Shown: positions 1-8,945, counted from the stretch's first letter. The stretch is 64,000 bases of DNA from Pseudoxanthomonas beigongshangi (GCF_016820515.1 NZ_JADHDV010000003.1:142563-206562); one strand, 5' to 3'. Numbers and translations: made by a program. Notes: a model not told the origin generated them from the letters alone.

Positions 1-307
1 TTTCACCTTGCAGTTCCTGTTCCGCGCACGGGGAAAGGGCCGCACTACAGGCTCCCTCCCCCGCGCGCGGGGGAGGGCTGGGGTGGGGGAAAACCGAAGC
101 AGGTGATGCCGGTTGAACGAGGCAAGCATCGAGCGTTGTGATGCCTGCTCGATGGATACCCACTGTCTTCGTTCGCCCCCATCCCAACCTTCCCCCGCAC
201 GGGGGGAAAGGGGCTTTTCATTACATCGGTCCTTTCCGTACACGGAGAGAAGGGCTAGTCCCTTCCCATTCACCGGAGAGGGCGTTTCATTCTTCAAGGA
301 AGAGATC
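1..307. repeat. Intergenic region with dispersed GC-rich palindromic (REP-like) repeats
   Basis: No gene is visible here. A perfect 24-nt palindrome lies at 54-77 (arms CCCTCCCCCGCG and its complement) and is followed by a G-rich stretch, CTGGGGTGGGGG. Related C-rich/G-rich blocks occur at about 178-216 and 227-285. The pattern looks like several degenerate copies of a REP-type element rather than coding sequence. The true rtcB start is inferred to lie after this region, so the open frame running back to 113 is probably fortuitous. Confidence 0.55.
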
Positions 308-1528
308 ATGAATACTTCAAACTTTGAATTGCTGCATGCCGAGGGCAGCACCACGCCGATCAAGGGCTGGGTGCGCGGTGTGCCGCTGGAAGCCGAGGCG
401 CATGCGCAATTGCGCAACATCGCATCCATCCCGTTCGTCGGGCCGTGGGTGGCGGTGATGCCGGACGTGCACCTGGGCAAGGGCGCGACCGTGGGTTCGG
501 TCGTCCCGACCCGCGGGGCAATCATCCCGGCGGCGGTCGGCGTGGACATCGGCTGCGGCATGGCCGCGGTGCGGACCACGCTGCGCGCCAGCGATCTGCC
601 TGACAGCCTGGCGCAGTTGCGCAATTCCATCGAGCGCAGCGTGCCGGTCGGCAACGGGCGTGGCGGTGAACACCACCGCCTGCCGGACAGCGTCGCCAGC
701 CGTGTGGCGGAATCAGGCCTGGCCCAGCGCCTGGACGTGATCAAGCAGAAGCACCGCAGGATCCGCACCGACAAGCTCGACAACCAGTTGGGAACGCTGG
801 GTGGCGGCAACCACTTCATCGAAATCTGCCTCGACGAGGCCGATGCGGTGTGGGTGATGCTGCACAGCGGCTCGCGTGGCACCGGCAACCTCATCGGCAC
901 CTACTTCATCGAGCGTGCCCGCGAGGCGCTGGCGCACCGCGTGCTCGGGTTCCATCTGCCGGACAAGGATCTTGCCTTCTTCATGCAAGGCGAGCCGCTG
1001 TTCGATGACTATGTGGAAGCGGTGTCGTGGGCGCAGGACTACGCGCGCCACAACCGCGAGGCGATGATGGCGCGGGTGCTGGCGGAAATGCGCCACCGCC
1101 TGCCGAAGTTCCAGTTGGAGATGCTGGCGGTGAACTGCCACCACAACTACGTGCAGAAGGAAACGCACGGCGGGCAGGAACTGCTGGTGACCCGAAAGGG
1201 CGCCGTCAGCGCGCGTGAAGGCGAGCTGGGCATCATCCCGGGCAGCATGGGCACGCGCAGCTACATCGTGCGTGGCAAGGGCAACGCGGACAGTTTCCAC
1301 AGCTGCAGCCACGGTGCCGGTCGTGTCATGAGCCGTACCGCCGCGCGTCAGCGGATCACGCTGGCGCAACACCGCGAGGCGACCGCGCACGTCGAGTGCC
1401 GTAAGGACGAGGGCGTCATCGACGAATCGCCGGCCGCCTACAAGTCCATCGACGCGGTGATGGCCGCGCAGACCGATCTGGTCGAGGTGGTCCACACCTT
1501 GCGCCAGGTGGTCTGCATCAAGGGGTGA
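308..1528 (+). CDS. rtcB: RtcB-family RNA-splicing ligase
   Basis: This is a cytoplasmic Mn2+/GTP-dependent ligase that joins 2',3'-cyclic phosphate (or 3'-phosphate) and 5'-OH RNA ends. In bacteria it acts in RNA repair. The 406-aa product matches the E. coli protein in length. Family motifs are in order: DVHLGKG (about 53-59), the metal-binding GVDIGCGM (78-85, Asp80 and Cys83), GGGNHFIE (165-172), HSGSRGTGN (186-194), HHNY (278-281), PGSMGTRSY (311-319), and SHGAGR, whose His335 is the expected guanylylated residue. I chose ATG 308 because the protein family begins there and the upstream frame translates repeat DNA. No RtcA cyclase, RtcR regulator or archease neighbour is present, so this is a stand-alone rtcB. 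Confidence 0.95.
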   Translation: MNTSNFELLHAEGSTTPIKGWVRGVPLEAEAHAQLRNIASIPFVGPWVAVMPDVHLGKGATVGSVVPTRGAIIPAAVGVDIGCGMAAVRTTLRASDLPDSLAQLRNSIERSVPVGNGRGGEHHRLPDSVASRVAESGLAQRLDVIKQKHRRIRTDKLDNQLGTLGGGNHFIEICLDEADAVWVMLHSGSRGTGNLIGTYFIERAREALAHRVLGFHLPDKDLAFFMQGEPLFDDYVEAVSWAQDYARHNREAMMARVLAEMRHRLPKFQLEMLAVNCHHNYVQKETHGGQELLVTRKGAVSAREGELGIIPGSMGTRSYIVRGKGNADSFHSCSHGAGRVMSRTAARQRITLAQHREATAHVECRKDEGVIDESPAAYKSIDAVMAAQTDLVEVVHTLRQVVCIKG

Positions 1529-1550
1529 GCCACGGCTCGCCCCTTTTTTT
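1522..1550 (+). terminator. Intrinsic terminator of rtcB
   Basis: The hairpin GGGGTGAGC/GCTCGCCCC has one G-T wobble and is followed by seven T residues. The left arm contains the rtcB stop codon, so the terminator overlaps the end of the coding sequence. Confidence 0.85.
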
Positions 1551-1665
1551 GGCTGTCAGTCCGGGCCTTCGCGGGCTCTTCGCATTCTCGGAACATTGGC
1601 TTGATCGGCGCCGAACGTTTCGCCTGTCATGCTCGGCATTCCCCCAGCACAGCGAGGTGAAGGCC

Positions 1666-1965
1666 ATGCGAGCCATGTTCGTCGGCGGTGTCATCGACAA
1701 CAAGGAAATGGACCTGGACGAGGGGCGTCCGCCGGTCCACTACCCGGAAAACACCGGCGCGGGCCAGCCGCGCTACCGGCTGCAGTACGTTGGCGAGCGC
1801 GACGACGGCAGCATCGGTTTCGCGGTCTATGGCGCGCCGGACCTGGCCGATGAGGAGATCGCCCGGATCATCGAGGAACGCGCCTATGCGCGCCGGTTCG
1901 ACGCGCAACCGATCAAGCCACCGGAACTCTCGGGCGTCGATCACGACGGCGGCACCGTCCACTAG
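1666..1965 (+). CDS. Small conserved hypothetical protein (99 aa)
   Basis: I do not recognise the family. The start at 1666 is supported by a GAGGTGA Shine-Dalgarno about 6 nt upstream; a second ATG lies three codons later. The protein is acidic and hydrophilic, with no signal peptide, membrane segment or cysteines. It has an aromatic-rich middle (RYRLQYVGE) and a helical charged stretch (DEEIARIIEERAYARRFD) before a proline-rich tail. It lies after the rtcB terminator and converges on the ybbP gene, so it is probably transcribed alone. Codon usage looks native. The function is unknown. Confidence 0.65.
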   Translation: MRAMFVGGVIDNKEMDLDEGRPPVHYPENTGAGQPRYRLQYVGERDDGSIGFAVYGAPDLADEEIARIIEERAYARRFDAQPIKPPELSGVDHDGGTVH

Positions 1966-1980
1966 CGCCGCGCATCCGCA

Positions 1981-4473
1981 TCAGTTCTGCAGTTCGCGCA
2001 GGGTGACCGAGGGCGGCGCGTCGAGCACGCGCCGCGTGGCGAACATGCCGGCCGCCAACGCGGCCAGCAGTCCGATGCCGCCCCCCAACGCCGCCAGTTG
2101 CCAGTTGGTGCGCCAGGGCAGTTCGAACACCTGGGTGGCGATGACGCCGGCCAGCACCGAGGCCGCGATGGCCGCGACCAGCCCCGACAGCAGGCCGATG
2201 GCGGCGAATTCGGACGCCTGCGCCAGCCTCAGCTGGCGGCGGCTGCCGCCGAGCACCCGCATCACCCCGCCTTCCAGCAGGCGCTCGTCCTGGCTGGCGC
2301 TGATCGCCGCCAGCAGTACCAGCACGCCCGCGGCCAACGAGAACCAGAACACCACCTGCACGACCGTCGAGACCTGGTCGGCGGTGCTGCGGACCTGCTT
2401 GAGCACCGCATCGACATCGATCACCGACAGGTTCGGGAATGCCGTGACCAGATTGCGGGTGAAGCGCGTCTGCGCCGGCGGCACGCTGACCGCGGTGATG
2501 TAGCTGGCCGAGTAGCCATCCAGCGAACGCGGCGATGCGAGCACGAAGAAATTGGGCCGGAAGCTCTCCCAGTCCACGCTGCGCAGGCTGGTGATGCGCC
2601 CTTCGAAGCTTTGACCGGCGATGTCGAAGGTGACCCTGTCGCCAATCTTCCAACCCAGCGATTCGGCGAAGTCCTCCTCCACCGACAGTTCGGGCGAAGC
2701 CGGCACGCCGGTCCAGAACTTGCCGGCCGTCACCACGTTGTCGTCGCGCAAGCGATCGGCCACCGACAGGTTGAACTCGCGGTCGGCACGCCGGCGGGTG
2801 CGCTCGTCGGCTTCGGCATAGTCGTCGCCGCTCGCGGGTTTGCCGTTGAGCTCAATCAGCCTGCCCCGGATCATCGGGTACAGCGTGGTTTCACCCAGTC
2901 CCTGCGCGCGCAGGAAATCCCGCACCGGCGCGACCTGATCCTGCTGCACGTTGATGATGAAACGGTTGGGCGCATCCGCCGCCAGCGCCATCTGCCAGCG
3001 ATCCAGCAGGTCGGTGCGCACGAAGGTCAGCAGCAGCAGCGCCATCAGGCCCAGGCCGAGCGCGGAGATCTGGGCGATGCTGGTGCCCGCGCGCCGGCTG
3101 ACGTTGGCCAGGCCGTAGCGCAGGCTGCCGCGCAGGCGTCCGCGTACCCGCCGCACGATCAGGATCAGCGCCCACGCCAGCACCGCGAGAACCGCCAGCG
3201 TGGCAAGGATGCCGATCAGCATCGCGGTGCCCAGCGTGGCCGAACCGGCCTTCCACCACAGCAGCGCGCCCAGTCCGATGAAACCGGCCAGCGCCACCAG
3301 CCACGCGCTGGGTTCGGTCGGATCCAGATCCCGGCGCAGCACCCGCAGCGCCGGCACCCGCCGCAGCGCCAGCACCGGCGGCGCGCCAAAAGCCAGCAGC
3401 ACGATCAGGCCGACGCCGTAGCCCTGCCAGGCCGGCAGCAGGCCCGCCGGCGGTATCGATATCTCCAGCGTGCGCTCCAGCCAACCGCCGATCGCCCATT
3501 GCAGGCCGAAAGCGATCGCCACGCCGACCGTGCAGGCAATCAGTCCCAGCAGCAGCAATTCGCCCACGTGCACGCCGACCAGCGTGCGCTGGCTGGCACC
3601 CAGGCAGCGCATCACCGCGGTGCCGGACAGGTGGCGCTCGCTGTGGCGGCGCGCGGCCATCGCCACCGCGACTGCGGCCAGCACCACCGACACCAGCGCG
3701 GCCAGGCCGAGGAAGCGGCCGGCGCGGTCCAGCGCGGAGCGGATCTCCGGTCGCGCATCCTGGATGGTTTCCAGCCGCTGCCCGCGCGCCAGTTGGGTGC
3801 GCGCGGCGGCGGTGAAGCGTTCGACGCCGCCGGCATCGCCCGCGACCACCAGCCGGTAACGGAGACGGCTGCCTTCCTGCACCAGCCCGGTCGCCGGAAC
3901 GTCGGCGATGTTGAGGAACACCCGTGGCGCGACGTTGAAATAATCGAGCGCGGCGTCCGGTTCTTGCACCACGCGGGCGGCCAGCCGCAGCTGGATGTTG
4001 CCGATGCCGATGAGATCGCCTTCGCGGGCACCGAGGGTGTCGGCGCCCGCCTGGGTCATCCACAAGGTGCCAGGGGCGGGAATGCCGCGCGCATCGTGTT
4101 CGCCCCGCGCGTCGATGATGCGGAAACTGCCACGCAGCGGGAAGCCTTCGCCGAGCGCGCGCAGCTCGCCCAGCTTCAGATCCTCGCCGGCGCGGATCAT
4201 GCTCTGGAATTCCAGGGTCTCGGTCTGCCGCAGGCCCGCGCCACTCGCGGCGCCGCGCAGTTCCTCGCTGATCGGCGCGTCACCGCGCACCACCGCGTCG
4301 CCACCCAGCAACCGGTTGGCCTCGATGGCCAACGCGCGTTCGGCGCGATCGGTGACGAAACCCACCGCGGTCACCGCCACCACCGCCAACACCAGCGCGG
4401 CGAACAGGATGCGGATGTCGCCCGCGGCCAGATCCCGGCGCAGCTGGCGCCAGGCCATCTTCAGCGTTCTCAT
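1981..4473 (-). CDS. ybbP: YbbP-like ABC transporter permease (FtsX/MacB-type), 830 aa
   Basis: This is an inner-membrane subunit of a MacB/LolE-type (type VII) ABC system that works with the ATPase encoded immediately upstream. One transmembrane helix lies near residues 22-43 and precedes a large periplasmic domain (about 45-250). A first FtsX block (about 255-380) and further helices around 390-440 follow, then a second periplasmic domain and a C-terminal FtsX block (about 700-820). This matches E. coli YbbP, which is about 800 aa. Its start overlaps the end of the ATPase gene by 4 nt (ATGA), so the two are translationally coupled. The ybbA-ybbP pair next to a divergent tesA is conserved in many proteobacteria. 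The substrate is unknown. Confidence 0.9.
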   Translation of the reverse strand: MRTLKMAWRQLRRDLAAGDIRILFAALVLAVVAVTAVGFVTDRAERALAIEANRLLGGDAVVRGDAPISEELRGAASGAGLRQTETLEFQSMIRAGEDLKLGELRALGEGFPLRGSFRIIDARGEHDARGIPAPGTLWMTQAGADTLGAREGDLIGIGNIQLRLAARVVQEPDAALDYFNVAPRVFLNIADVPATGLVQEGSRLRYRLVVAGDAGGVERFTAAARTQLARGQRLETIQDARPEIRSALDRAGRFLGLAALVSVVLAAVAVAMAARRHSERHLSGTAVMRCLGASQRTLVGVHVGELLLLGLIACTVGVAIAFGLQWAIGGWLERTLEISIPPAGLLPAWQGYGVGLIVLLAFGAPPVLALRRVPALRVLRRDLDPTEPSAWLVALAGFIGLGALLWWKAGSATLGTAMLIGILATLAVLAVLAWALILIVRRVRGRLRGSLRYGLANVSRRAGTSIAQISALGLGLMALLLLTFVRTDLLDRWQMALAADAPNRFIINVQQDQVAPVRDFLRAQGLGETTLYPMIRGRLIELNGKPASGDDYAEADERTRRRADREFNLSVADRLRDDNVVTAGKFWTGVPASPELSVEEDFAESLGWKIGDRVTFDIAGQSFEGRITSLRSVDWESFRPNFFVLASPRSLDGYSASYITAVSVPPAQTRFTRNLVTAFPNLSVIDVDAVLKQVRSTADQVSTVVQVVFWFSLAAGVLVLLAAISASQDERLLEGGVMRVLGGSRRQLRLAQASEFAAIGLLSGLVAAIAASVLAGVIATQVFELPWRTNWQLAALGGGIGLLAALAAGMFATRRVLDAPPSVTLRELQN

Positions 4474-5186
4474 GCGGCGCTGTCCGCGATCAAGCGACCG
4501 CTGTCCAGCCGCAGGTGGCGGCCGCAGCGCGCGGCGAGATGTTCGTCATGGGTGACCAGCACCAACGTGGTGCCGGCTTCCGCATTCAGTGCGAACAGCA
4601 GTTCGATGATCGCCTGCCCGGTGTGGGTATCGAGGTTGCCGGTGGGTTCGTCGGCGAACAGCAGCGATGGCCGGGTGACGAACGCGCGCGCCAGCGCCAC
4701 GCGCTGCTGCTCGCCGCCGGAGAGCTGGCGCGGGTAGTGACCCAGGCGCTGGCCCAACCCCACCTTCTCCAGAATCTGTCGCGCCGACGCCTCGACGTCG
4801 GCATCGCCGCGCAGTTCCAGCGGCAGCATCACGTTTTCCAGCGCGGTCAGCGAAGGCAGCAACTGGAAACTCTGGAACACGAAGCCGACCTTCTCGCCGC
4901 GCACCCGCGCGCGACCATCCTCGTCCAGCGACGACAGCGGTTCGCCTTCCAGCACCACCGTGCCGCCCGAGGGCGTATCCAGGCCCGCCAGCAGTGACAG
5001 CAGCGTGCTCTTGCCCGACCCCGAAGCGCCGACGATCGCGACCGTGGCGCCGCGCGGAACGCGGAAACCCACGTCCTCCAGGATGGTCAGATCGCCGCCT
5101 GGCAATCCCACGCGCTTGCCCAGGCCGCTTACCTGAAGCGCGTCTGTCACGGAAGTACGGGGTGCGGTGGAATCGGCCATGATCAT
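4470..5186 (-). CDS. ybbA: YbbA-like ABC transporter ATP-binding protein
   Basis: This is a cytoplasmic ATPase of the LolD/MacB family that powers the YbbP permease. The 238-aa protein has Walker A GASGSGKST (53-61), a Q-loop in FVFQSFQLLP, the ABC signature LSGGEQQRVALARA, Walker B LLFADEPTGNLD and the H-loop LVTHDEH, so it should be catalytically competent. ATG 5186 and ATG 5180 are both possible starts (MIMADS or MADS), and neither has a strong ribosome site. Its 3' end overlaps ybbP by 4 nt. It is divergent from the TesA-like esterase, with 41 nt between the assigned starts. Confidence 0.92.
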   Translation of the reverse strand: MIMADSTAPRTSVTDALQVSGLGKRVGLPGGDLTILEDVGFRVPRGATVAIVGASGSGKSTLLSLLAGLDTPSGGTVVLEGEPLSSLDEDGRARVRGEKVGFVFQSFQLLPSLTALENVMLPLELRGDADVEASARQILEKVGLGQRLGHYPRQLSGGEQQRVALARAFVTRPSLLFADEPTGNLDTHTGQAIIELLFALNAEAGTTLVLVTHDEHLAARCGRHLRLDSGRLIADSAA

Positions 5187-5227
5187 CTCTATGCTGATGC
5201 CCCTCCATCATTGGGAGCACGGATTAA

Positions 5228-5244
5228 ATGTTCTTTAAGAACAT
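5228..5244. promoter_or_regulatory. Candidate operator palindrome between ybbA and tesA
   Basis: This is a perfect inverted repeat of ATGTTCTT and AAGAACAT around a single T. It includes the upstream candidate start codon of tesA. If tesA starts at the internal ATG 5282 instead, the palindrome lies in the divergent intergenic region and could be a regulator site. That role is inferred only from the symmetry and position. Confidence 0.35.
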
Positions 5245-5905
5245 CCGGTATGGGGCCGCCCGGACCCGCCTGCAATGTGCCATGAGTACCGCCCTGCTGC
5301 TATTGGCGTCGCTGCTGGCGCTGCCGCTGGCCGCGCAGGCGCCGGCCGCCGCCGCGCCACGCACCGTCCTGGTGATGGGCGATTCGCTTTCCGCCGCCTA
5401 TGGCCTGTCCGCCGCGCAAGGCTGGGTCGCGCTCACCGCCGAACAGGTCAAGCGCACCCGGCCGGGCTGGCGGGTGGTCAACGCCAGCATCAGCGGCGAA
5501 ACCACCGCCGGTGGCGCCTCGCGCATCGCCGCCGAACTGCAGCGCCATCGCCCGGCCATCGTGGTGATCGAACTGGGTGCCAATGACGGCCTGCGCGGCC
5601 TGTCGCTGGCGCAGACCCGCGCCAACCTGGACAGGATGATCCAGGCGGCGCGCAAATCCGGCGCGCGGGTGATGCTGATCGGGATGCGCATCCCGCCCAA
5701 CTACGGCCCCGACTACACGCGCGGTTTCGAAGCCAACTTCAAGGCGCTGGCGGACCAGTACAAGCTGCCGCTGCTGCCGTTCCTGCTGGAACCCGTCGCC
5801 CGCGACCGCGCCAACTTCCAGGCCGACAACCTGCATCCGGTGGCGGCGGCGCAGCCGAAGATCCGCGACCACGTCTGGACGGTGCTGGCCCCCCTGCTGA
5901 AGTGA
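5228..5905 (+). CDS. tesA: TesA-like periplasmic SGNH/GDSL esterase (arylesterase/thioesterase I/lysophospholipase L1)
   Basis: This is predicted to be a periplasmic serine hydrolase acting on acyl esters and thioesters. The N-terminus carries a hydrophobic signal segment (TALLLLASLLALPLAAQA). SGNH block residues are present: GDSLSAAYG (Ser53 from the first start), the SGETTAGG glycine block, the Asn of GANDGLRG, and the Asp and His of DNLHP. ATG 5228 gives 225 aa. ATG 5282 gives a more compact signal peptide (MSTALLLLA) and frees the palindrome at 5228-5244, so the start is uncertain. The placement divergent to ybbAP is the same as in E. coli, which supports tesA over other GDSL hydrolases. 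Confidence 0.88.
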   Translation: MFFKNIRYGAARTRLQCAMSTALLLLASLLALPLAAQAPAAAAPRTVLVMGDSLSAAYGLSAAQGWVALTAEQVKRTRPGWRVVNASISGETTAGGASRIAAELQRHRPAIVVIELGANDGLRGLSLAQTRANLDRMIQAARKSGARVMLIGMRIPPNYGPDYTRGFEANFKALADQYKLPLLPFLLEPVARDRANFQADNLHPVAAAQPKIRDHVWTVLAPLLK

Positions 5906-6045
5906 CGGTCCCGGGGCCGGCCGGCGGGGCGGGGTAGGTTTTTTCCTACAGCACGTAGCGGAATCCGCTGAATGTGCAACGCCTCGCCTCCGGGCAGGCT
6001 ATGCAACCGCGCAGGACGCGCGTCTGCTGGTTTCCGGAGGTTCCA

Positions 6046-6258
6046 ATGCCCCGTCTTCTGTTCACCATCGCCGCCGCCAACGACGGCTGGCAGCTCTATG
6101 AGGGCGAGCATGGCCGTTCCCGGTTCCAGACCCTGAACGACGCCCGCGACAGCGCCCGGCTGCTGGCCGCGACCTTGTACGAGCATCACGGCATCCCGAC
6201 CGCGGTGGTGATGGACATGGCCGGCCGCGAGGCCGTGGTCGTGTCCCGCCACGGCTGA
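6046..6258 (+). CDS. Small hypothetical protein (70 aa)
   Basis: ATG 6046 follows a strong CCGGAGG site at a 5-6 nt spacing, which makes this short gene credible. The product is a small soluble alpha/beta-like protein (MPRLLFTIAAANDGWQLY and onward) with no signal peptide or cysteines. It has an alternating pattern resembling small stress-associated DUF proteins, but I cannot assign a family. It sits alone between tesA and the converging DsbA-family gene. Confidence 0.65.
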   Translation: MPRLLFTIAAANDGWQLYEGEHGRSRFQTLNDARDSARLLAATLYEHHGIPTAVVMDMAGREAVVVSRHG

Positions 6259-6329
6259 GTCCGCCTGCCGGGTGCGGGAAGCGGACCCTCTCCCGCGTCC
6301 CGCGCCCGGCAGGCGCTTGCCATCCCGCT

Positions 6330-6986
6330 TCAACCGGCGATGCCGGACAGCTGCCGCAGCGCCTGTTCGAACACTTCCACCGGCTGGCCACCCTGGATCA
6401 GGTGGCGATCGTTGAAGACCACCGAGGGCACCGCGTTGATGCCGTGCTCCTGGTAGAGCCGCTCGCGCGCCCGCACCGCCTCGGCATATTCGTCCGATGC
6501 CAGGATGGCCCGCGCACGCGCGCCGTCCAGGCCAACCGATTCGGCCAGCTGCGCCAGCACGTCCGGCGAGGACACATCCTGGCCTTCGCTGAAATACGCG
6601 CGCAGCAGCGCGTGCTTGAGCGCGCGCTGCTTGTCCGGATGCTCCTGCTCGGCCCAGTGCAGCAGGCGGTGGGCGTCGAAGGTGTTGACGATGCGGCGGC
6701 GGCGATCCATGTCGAAGGTGAAGCCCAGCGAGGCGCCGCGCTGGCGGATGGCCTCGCTGTTGCTGCGCGCCTGCTCGGCGCTCATGCCGTACTTGCGGGT
6801 CAGGTGCTCGACGACGTCTTCGCCGCCGGCCTGCATCTGCGGATTGAGCTCGAACGGCTGGAAGTGCAGTTCCACCTGCAGATCACCGCCCACCCGGGCG
6901 ATGGCCTGTTCCAGCGACTGCAACCCGATCGCGCACCACGGACACACCACGTCGGAAACGAAATCGATCTTGACCGGCTGGCTCAT
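6330..6986 (-). CDS. DsbA-family oxidoreductase (FrnE-like)
   Basis: This is a thioredoxin-fold protein of the FrnE/2-hydroxychromene-2-carboxylate isomerase branch. At 218 aa it has no signal peptide, so it is cytoplasmic. The active-site CPWC lies at residues 15-18 (VVCPWCAIG), and the helical insertion typical of DsbA follows (about 60-160). The C-terminal GINAVPSVVFNDRHLIQGGQP segment contains the conserved cis-proline region. The start at 6986 has an AGGAGAG ribosome site; an in-frame start at 7040 has none. It follows the aldo/keto reductase on the same strand (gap 72 nt) and may be co-transcribed with it. The substrate is unknown. Confidence 0.9.
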   Translation of the reverse strand: MSQPVKIDFVSDVVCPWCAIGLQSLEQAIARVGGDLQVELHFQPFELNPQMQAGGEDVVEHLTRKYGMSAEQARSNSEAIRQRGASLGFTFDMDRRRRIVNTFDAHRLLHWAEQEHPDKQRALKHALLRAYFSEGQDVSSPDVLAQLAESVGLDGARARAILASDEYAEAVRARERLYQEHGINAVPSVVFNDRHLIQGGQPVEVFEQALRQLSGIAG

Positions 6987-7058
6987 GCGAATCTCTCCTG
7001 GCAAACGACGGTCGCTGGCGTGGGGTTGCGCCAGCGGCAATGGGACGAATGAACCGGA

Positions 7059-8126
7059 TCAGACCGGGGTCGGATTGCGGTACTTGAAGCCGGCCTGGTG
7101 CCAGTACGGATATGGCTTGGTCACGGCGCTGGCCGCGTCCAGGCGCGCGACCTGCTCGGCGCTCAGGTTCCAGCCGACCGCGCCCAGGTTCTGCTTCAGC
7201 TGATCCTCGTTGCGCGCGCCCACCACGATGGTGGAAACGGTCGGTCGTTGCAGCAGCCAGTTCAGGGCGATCTGTGGCAGGGTCTTGCCGGTCTCGGCGG
7301 CGATTTCGTCCAGCGCGTCGATCACCCGGAACAGGTGCTCCTGATCCACCGGCGGACCGGAATCGATGCTGGTCTGCGATTGCAGGCGACTGGTTTCCGG
7401 CAGCGGCTGGCCGCGACGGATCTTGCCGGTCAGGCGGCCCCAACCCAGCGGACTCCAGACCACCGCGCCCACGCCCTGGTCGGCGGCCAGCGGCATCAGT
7501 TCCCATTCGTAGTCGCGTCCGACCAGCGAGTAGTACGCCTGGTGGGCGACATAGCGCGACCAGCCGTAGCGATCGGCCACCGCCAGCGATTTCATCAGAT
7601 GCCAGCCGGAGAAATTGGACACGCCGAGATAGCGGATCTTGCCGGCCCGCACCAGATCGTCGAGCGTGGACAGCACTTCCTCGACCGGCGTGCGCGCGTC
7701 GAAACCATGCAACTGGAACAGGTCGATGTAGTCGGTGCCCAGACGCTTGAGCGCGGCATCGATGGCATTGATCAGGTGGTAGCGGGATGACCCGACGCTG
7801 TTCTCGCCTTCGTCGAAACGGAAGGTCGCCTTGGTGGAGAGGATCAGCGAATCGCGCGGCCGGCCCTTGATGGCTTCGCCGAGAATCGATTCGGCCGCGC
7901 CCTTGGAATAGACGTCGGCGCTGTCGAACATGTTCAGTCCGGCGTCCAGGCAGACGTCGATCAGCCGGCGCGCCTCGGCGACATCGGCCTGGCCCCACGA
8001 ACTGAACAGTGCGCCCTGGCCCCCGAAGGTGCCGGTGCCGAAACTGAGGACGGGCACGCGGAAACCGGATGCGCCCAGGTAGCGATATTCCATGGCGGAA
8101 AACTCATGCGGGGGAGGGTCCGCCAT
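7059..8126 (-). CDS. Aldo/keto reductase
   Basis: This is a NADPH-dependent carbonyl reductase of the (beta/alpha)8 AKR superfamily. The 355-aa protein shows the catalytic Asp-Tyr pair in FDSADVYSKG, the Lys of STKATF and the His of FQLHGFD. The cofactor-binding C-terminus is IVVGARNEDQL. I chose ATG 8126 because a GGAGGAG ribosome site lies 4-5 nt upstream; an internal ATG at 8093 (MEYRYLG) is where many homologues begin. It lies between an SDR gene and a DsbA-family gene on the same strand, suggesting one redox gene group controlled with the divergent AraC regulator. Confidence 0.93.
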   Translation of the reverse strand: MADPPPHEFSAMEYRYLGASGFRVPVLSFGTGTFGGQGALFSSWGQADVAEARRLIDVCLDAGLNMFDSADVYSKGAAESILGEAIKGRPRDSLILSTKATFRFDEGENSVGSSRYHLINAIDAALKRLGTDYIDLFQLHGFDARTPVEEVLSTLDDLVRAGKIRYLGVSNFSGWHLMKSLAVADRYGWSRYVAHQAYYSLVGRDYEWELMPLAADQGVGAVVWSPLGWGRLTGKIRRGQPLPETSRLQSQTSIDSGPPVDQEHLFRVIDALDEIAAETGKTLPQIALNWLLQRPTVSTIVVGARNEDQLKQNLGAVGWNLSAEQVARLDAASAVTKPYPYWHQAGFKYRNPTPV

Positions 8127-8154
8127 TTCACTCCTCCGCGCCGGAGCGGGCAAG

Positions 8155-8192
8155 CCGCGGGATGGAAAGCTTTGTTGCCTTCCATCCCGCGG
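8155..8192. terminator. Strong hairpin between the SDR and aldo/keto reductase genes
   Basis: Perfect 13-bp arms (CCGCGGGATGGAA and its complement) flank a 12-nt loop. The hairpin lies just downstream of the SDR stop codon (minus strand) and just upstream of the aldo/keto reductase start. There is no T tract, so it may be an RNA-stabilising or attenuating structure rather than a full terminator. Confidence 0.6.
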
Positions 8193-8210
8193 AACCGGGG
8201 CAGGTGCCCG

Positions 8211-8945
8211 TCAGTAGGCGCTGGCGGTCGGGCGCACGATCACTTCGCTGACGTCCACATCATCGGGTTGCTCGACGGCATAGGCGATCGCCCGCGCGAT
8301 GGCCTCGGCCGGAATCGCGATCTTGCGGAACTCGTCCATGCCGGCCTTGGACGCCGGATCGGTGATGGTGTCGGCCAGTTCGCTGGTCGTCACGCCCGGG
8401 GAAATCACGGTGACCCGCAGATCCTGGTGTTCCTGGCGCAGGCCTTCGGAGATCGCCAGCACCGCGTACTTGGTGGCGCAATAGACCGCCGCGGTCGGAT
8501 ACACCGCATGGCCACCGATGGACGACACGTTGACGAACTGGCCGCCGCCCTGTGCTTTCATGACCGGCAGGCCGGCAGCAATACCGTGCAGCACACCACG
8601 GATGTTGACGTCGATCATGCGATTCCATTCATCGATCTTCAGCGCTTCCAGCGGCGACAGCGGCATCACGCCGGCGTTGTTGATGATCACGTCCACCCGG
8701 CCGAATTCGGCGCGGGCATACTCGACGAACGCACGCGTGTCTTCCAGATCGGTGACGTCCAGCTTGCGGTAAACGGCCTGGCCGCCCGCGCGGGTGATGC
8801 CGGCGACCAATTGCTCCAGGCGTTCGGTGCGGCGCGCGCCGAGCACCACGCGGGCGCCACGGCGCGCCAGTTCACGCGCGGTAGCCTCGCCGATGCCGCT
8901 GCTGGCACCGGTGATGGCGATGACTTTTCCTTCGATTCCGGACAT
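8211..8945 (-). CDS. Short-chain dehydrogenase/reductase (SDR)
   Basis: This is a classical SDR that uses NAD(P)(H) to interconvert alcohols and carbonyls; the substrate is unknown. At 244 aa it has the Rossmann motif TGASSGIGEA near residue 12, an NNAGV motif, the catalytic Ser in SSIGG, and YCATK (the YxxxK pair). The Arg residues after the second beta strand (GARRTERL) suggest NADP preference. It reads divergently from an AraC regulator with a 170-nt gap and precedes the aldo/keto reductase, from which a stable hairpin separates it. Confidence 0.93.
   Translation of the reverse strand: MSGIEGKVIAITGASSGIGEATARELARRGARVVLGARRTERLEQLVAGITRAGGQAVYRKLDVTDLEDTRAFVEYARAEFGRVDVIINNAGVMPLSPLEALKIDEWNRMIDVNIRGVLHGIAAGLPVMKAQGGGQFVNVSSIGGHAVYPTAAVYCATKYAVLAISEGLRQEHQDLRVTVISPGVTTSELADTITDPASKAGMDEFRKIAIPAEAIARAIAYAVEQPDDVDVSEVIVRPTASAY

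Noticed and set aside
113-307. An extended N-terminus of RtcB starting at 113.
   Set aside because: The extra 65 residues translate GC-rich repeats, have no homology-like features, and the family starts at 308.
2098-4737. Very long open frame antisense to ybbP (and similar antisense frames opposite motAB, the NHL/M23 gene, the glycosidase and aceE).
   Set aside because: They mirror real genes codon by codon, their products are His/Arg/Gln/Gly-rich low-complexity sequences with no family motifs, and they arise from high GC at third positions.
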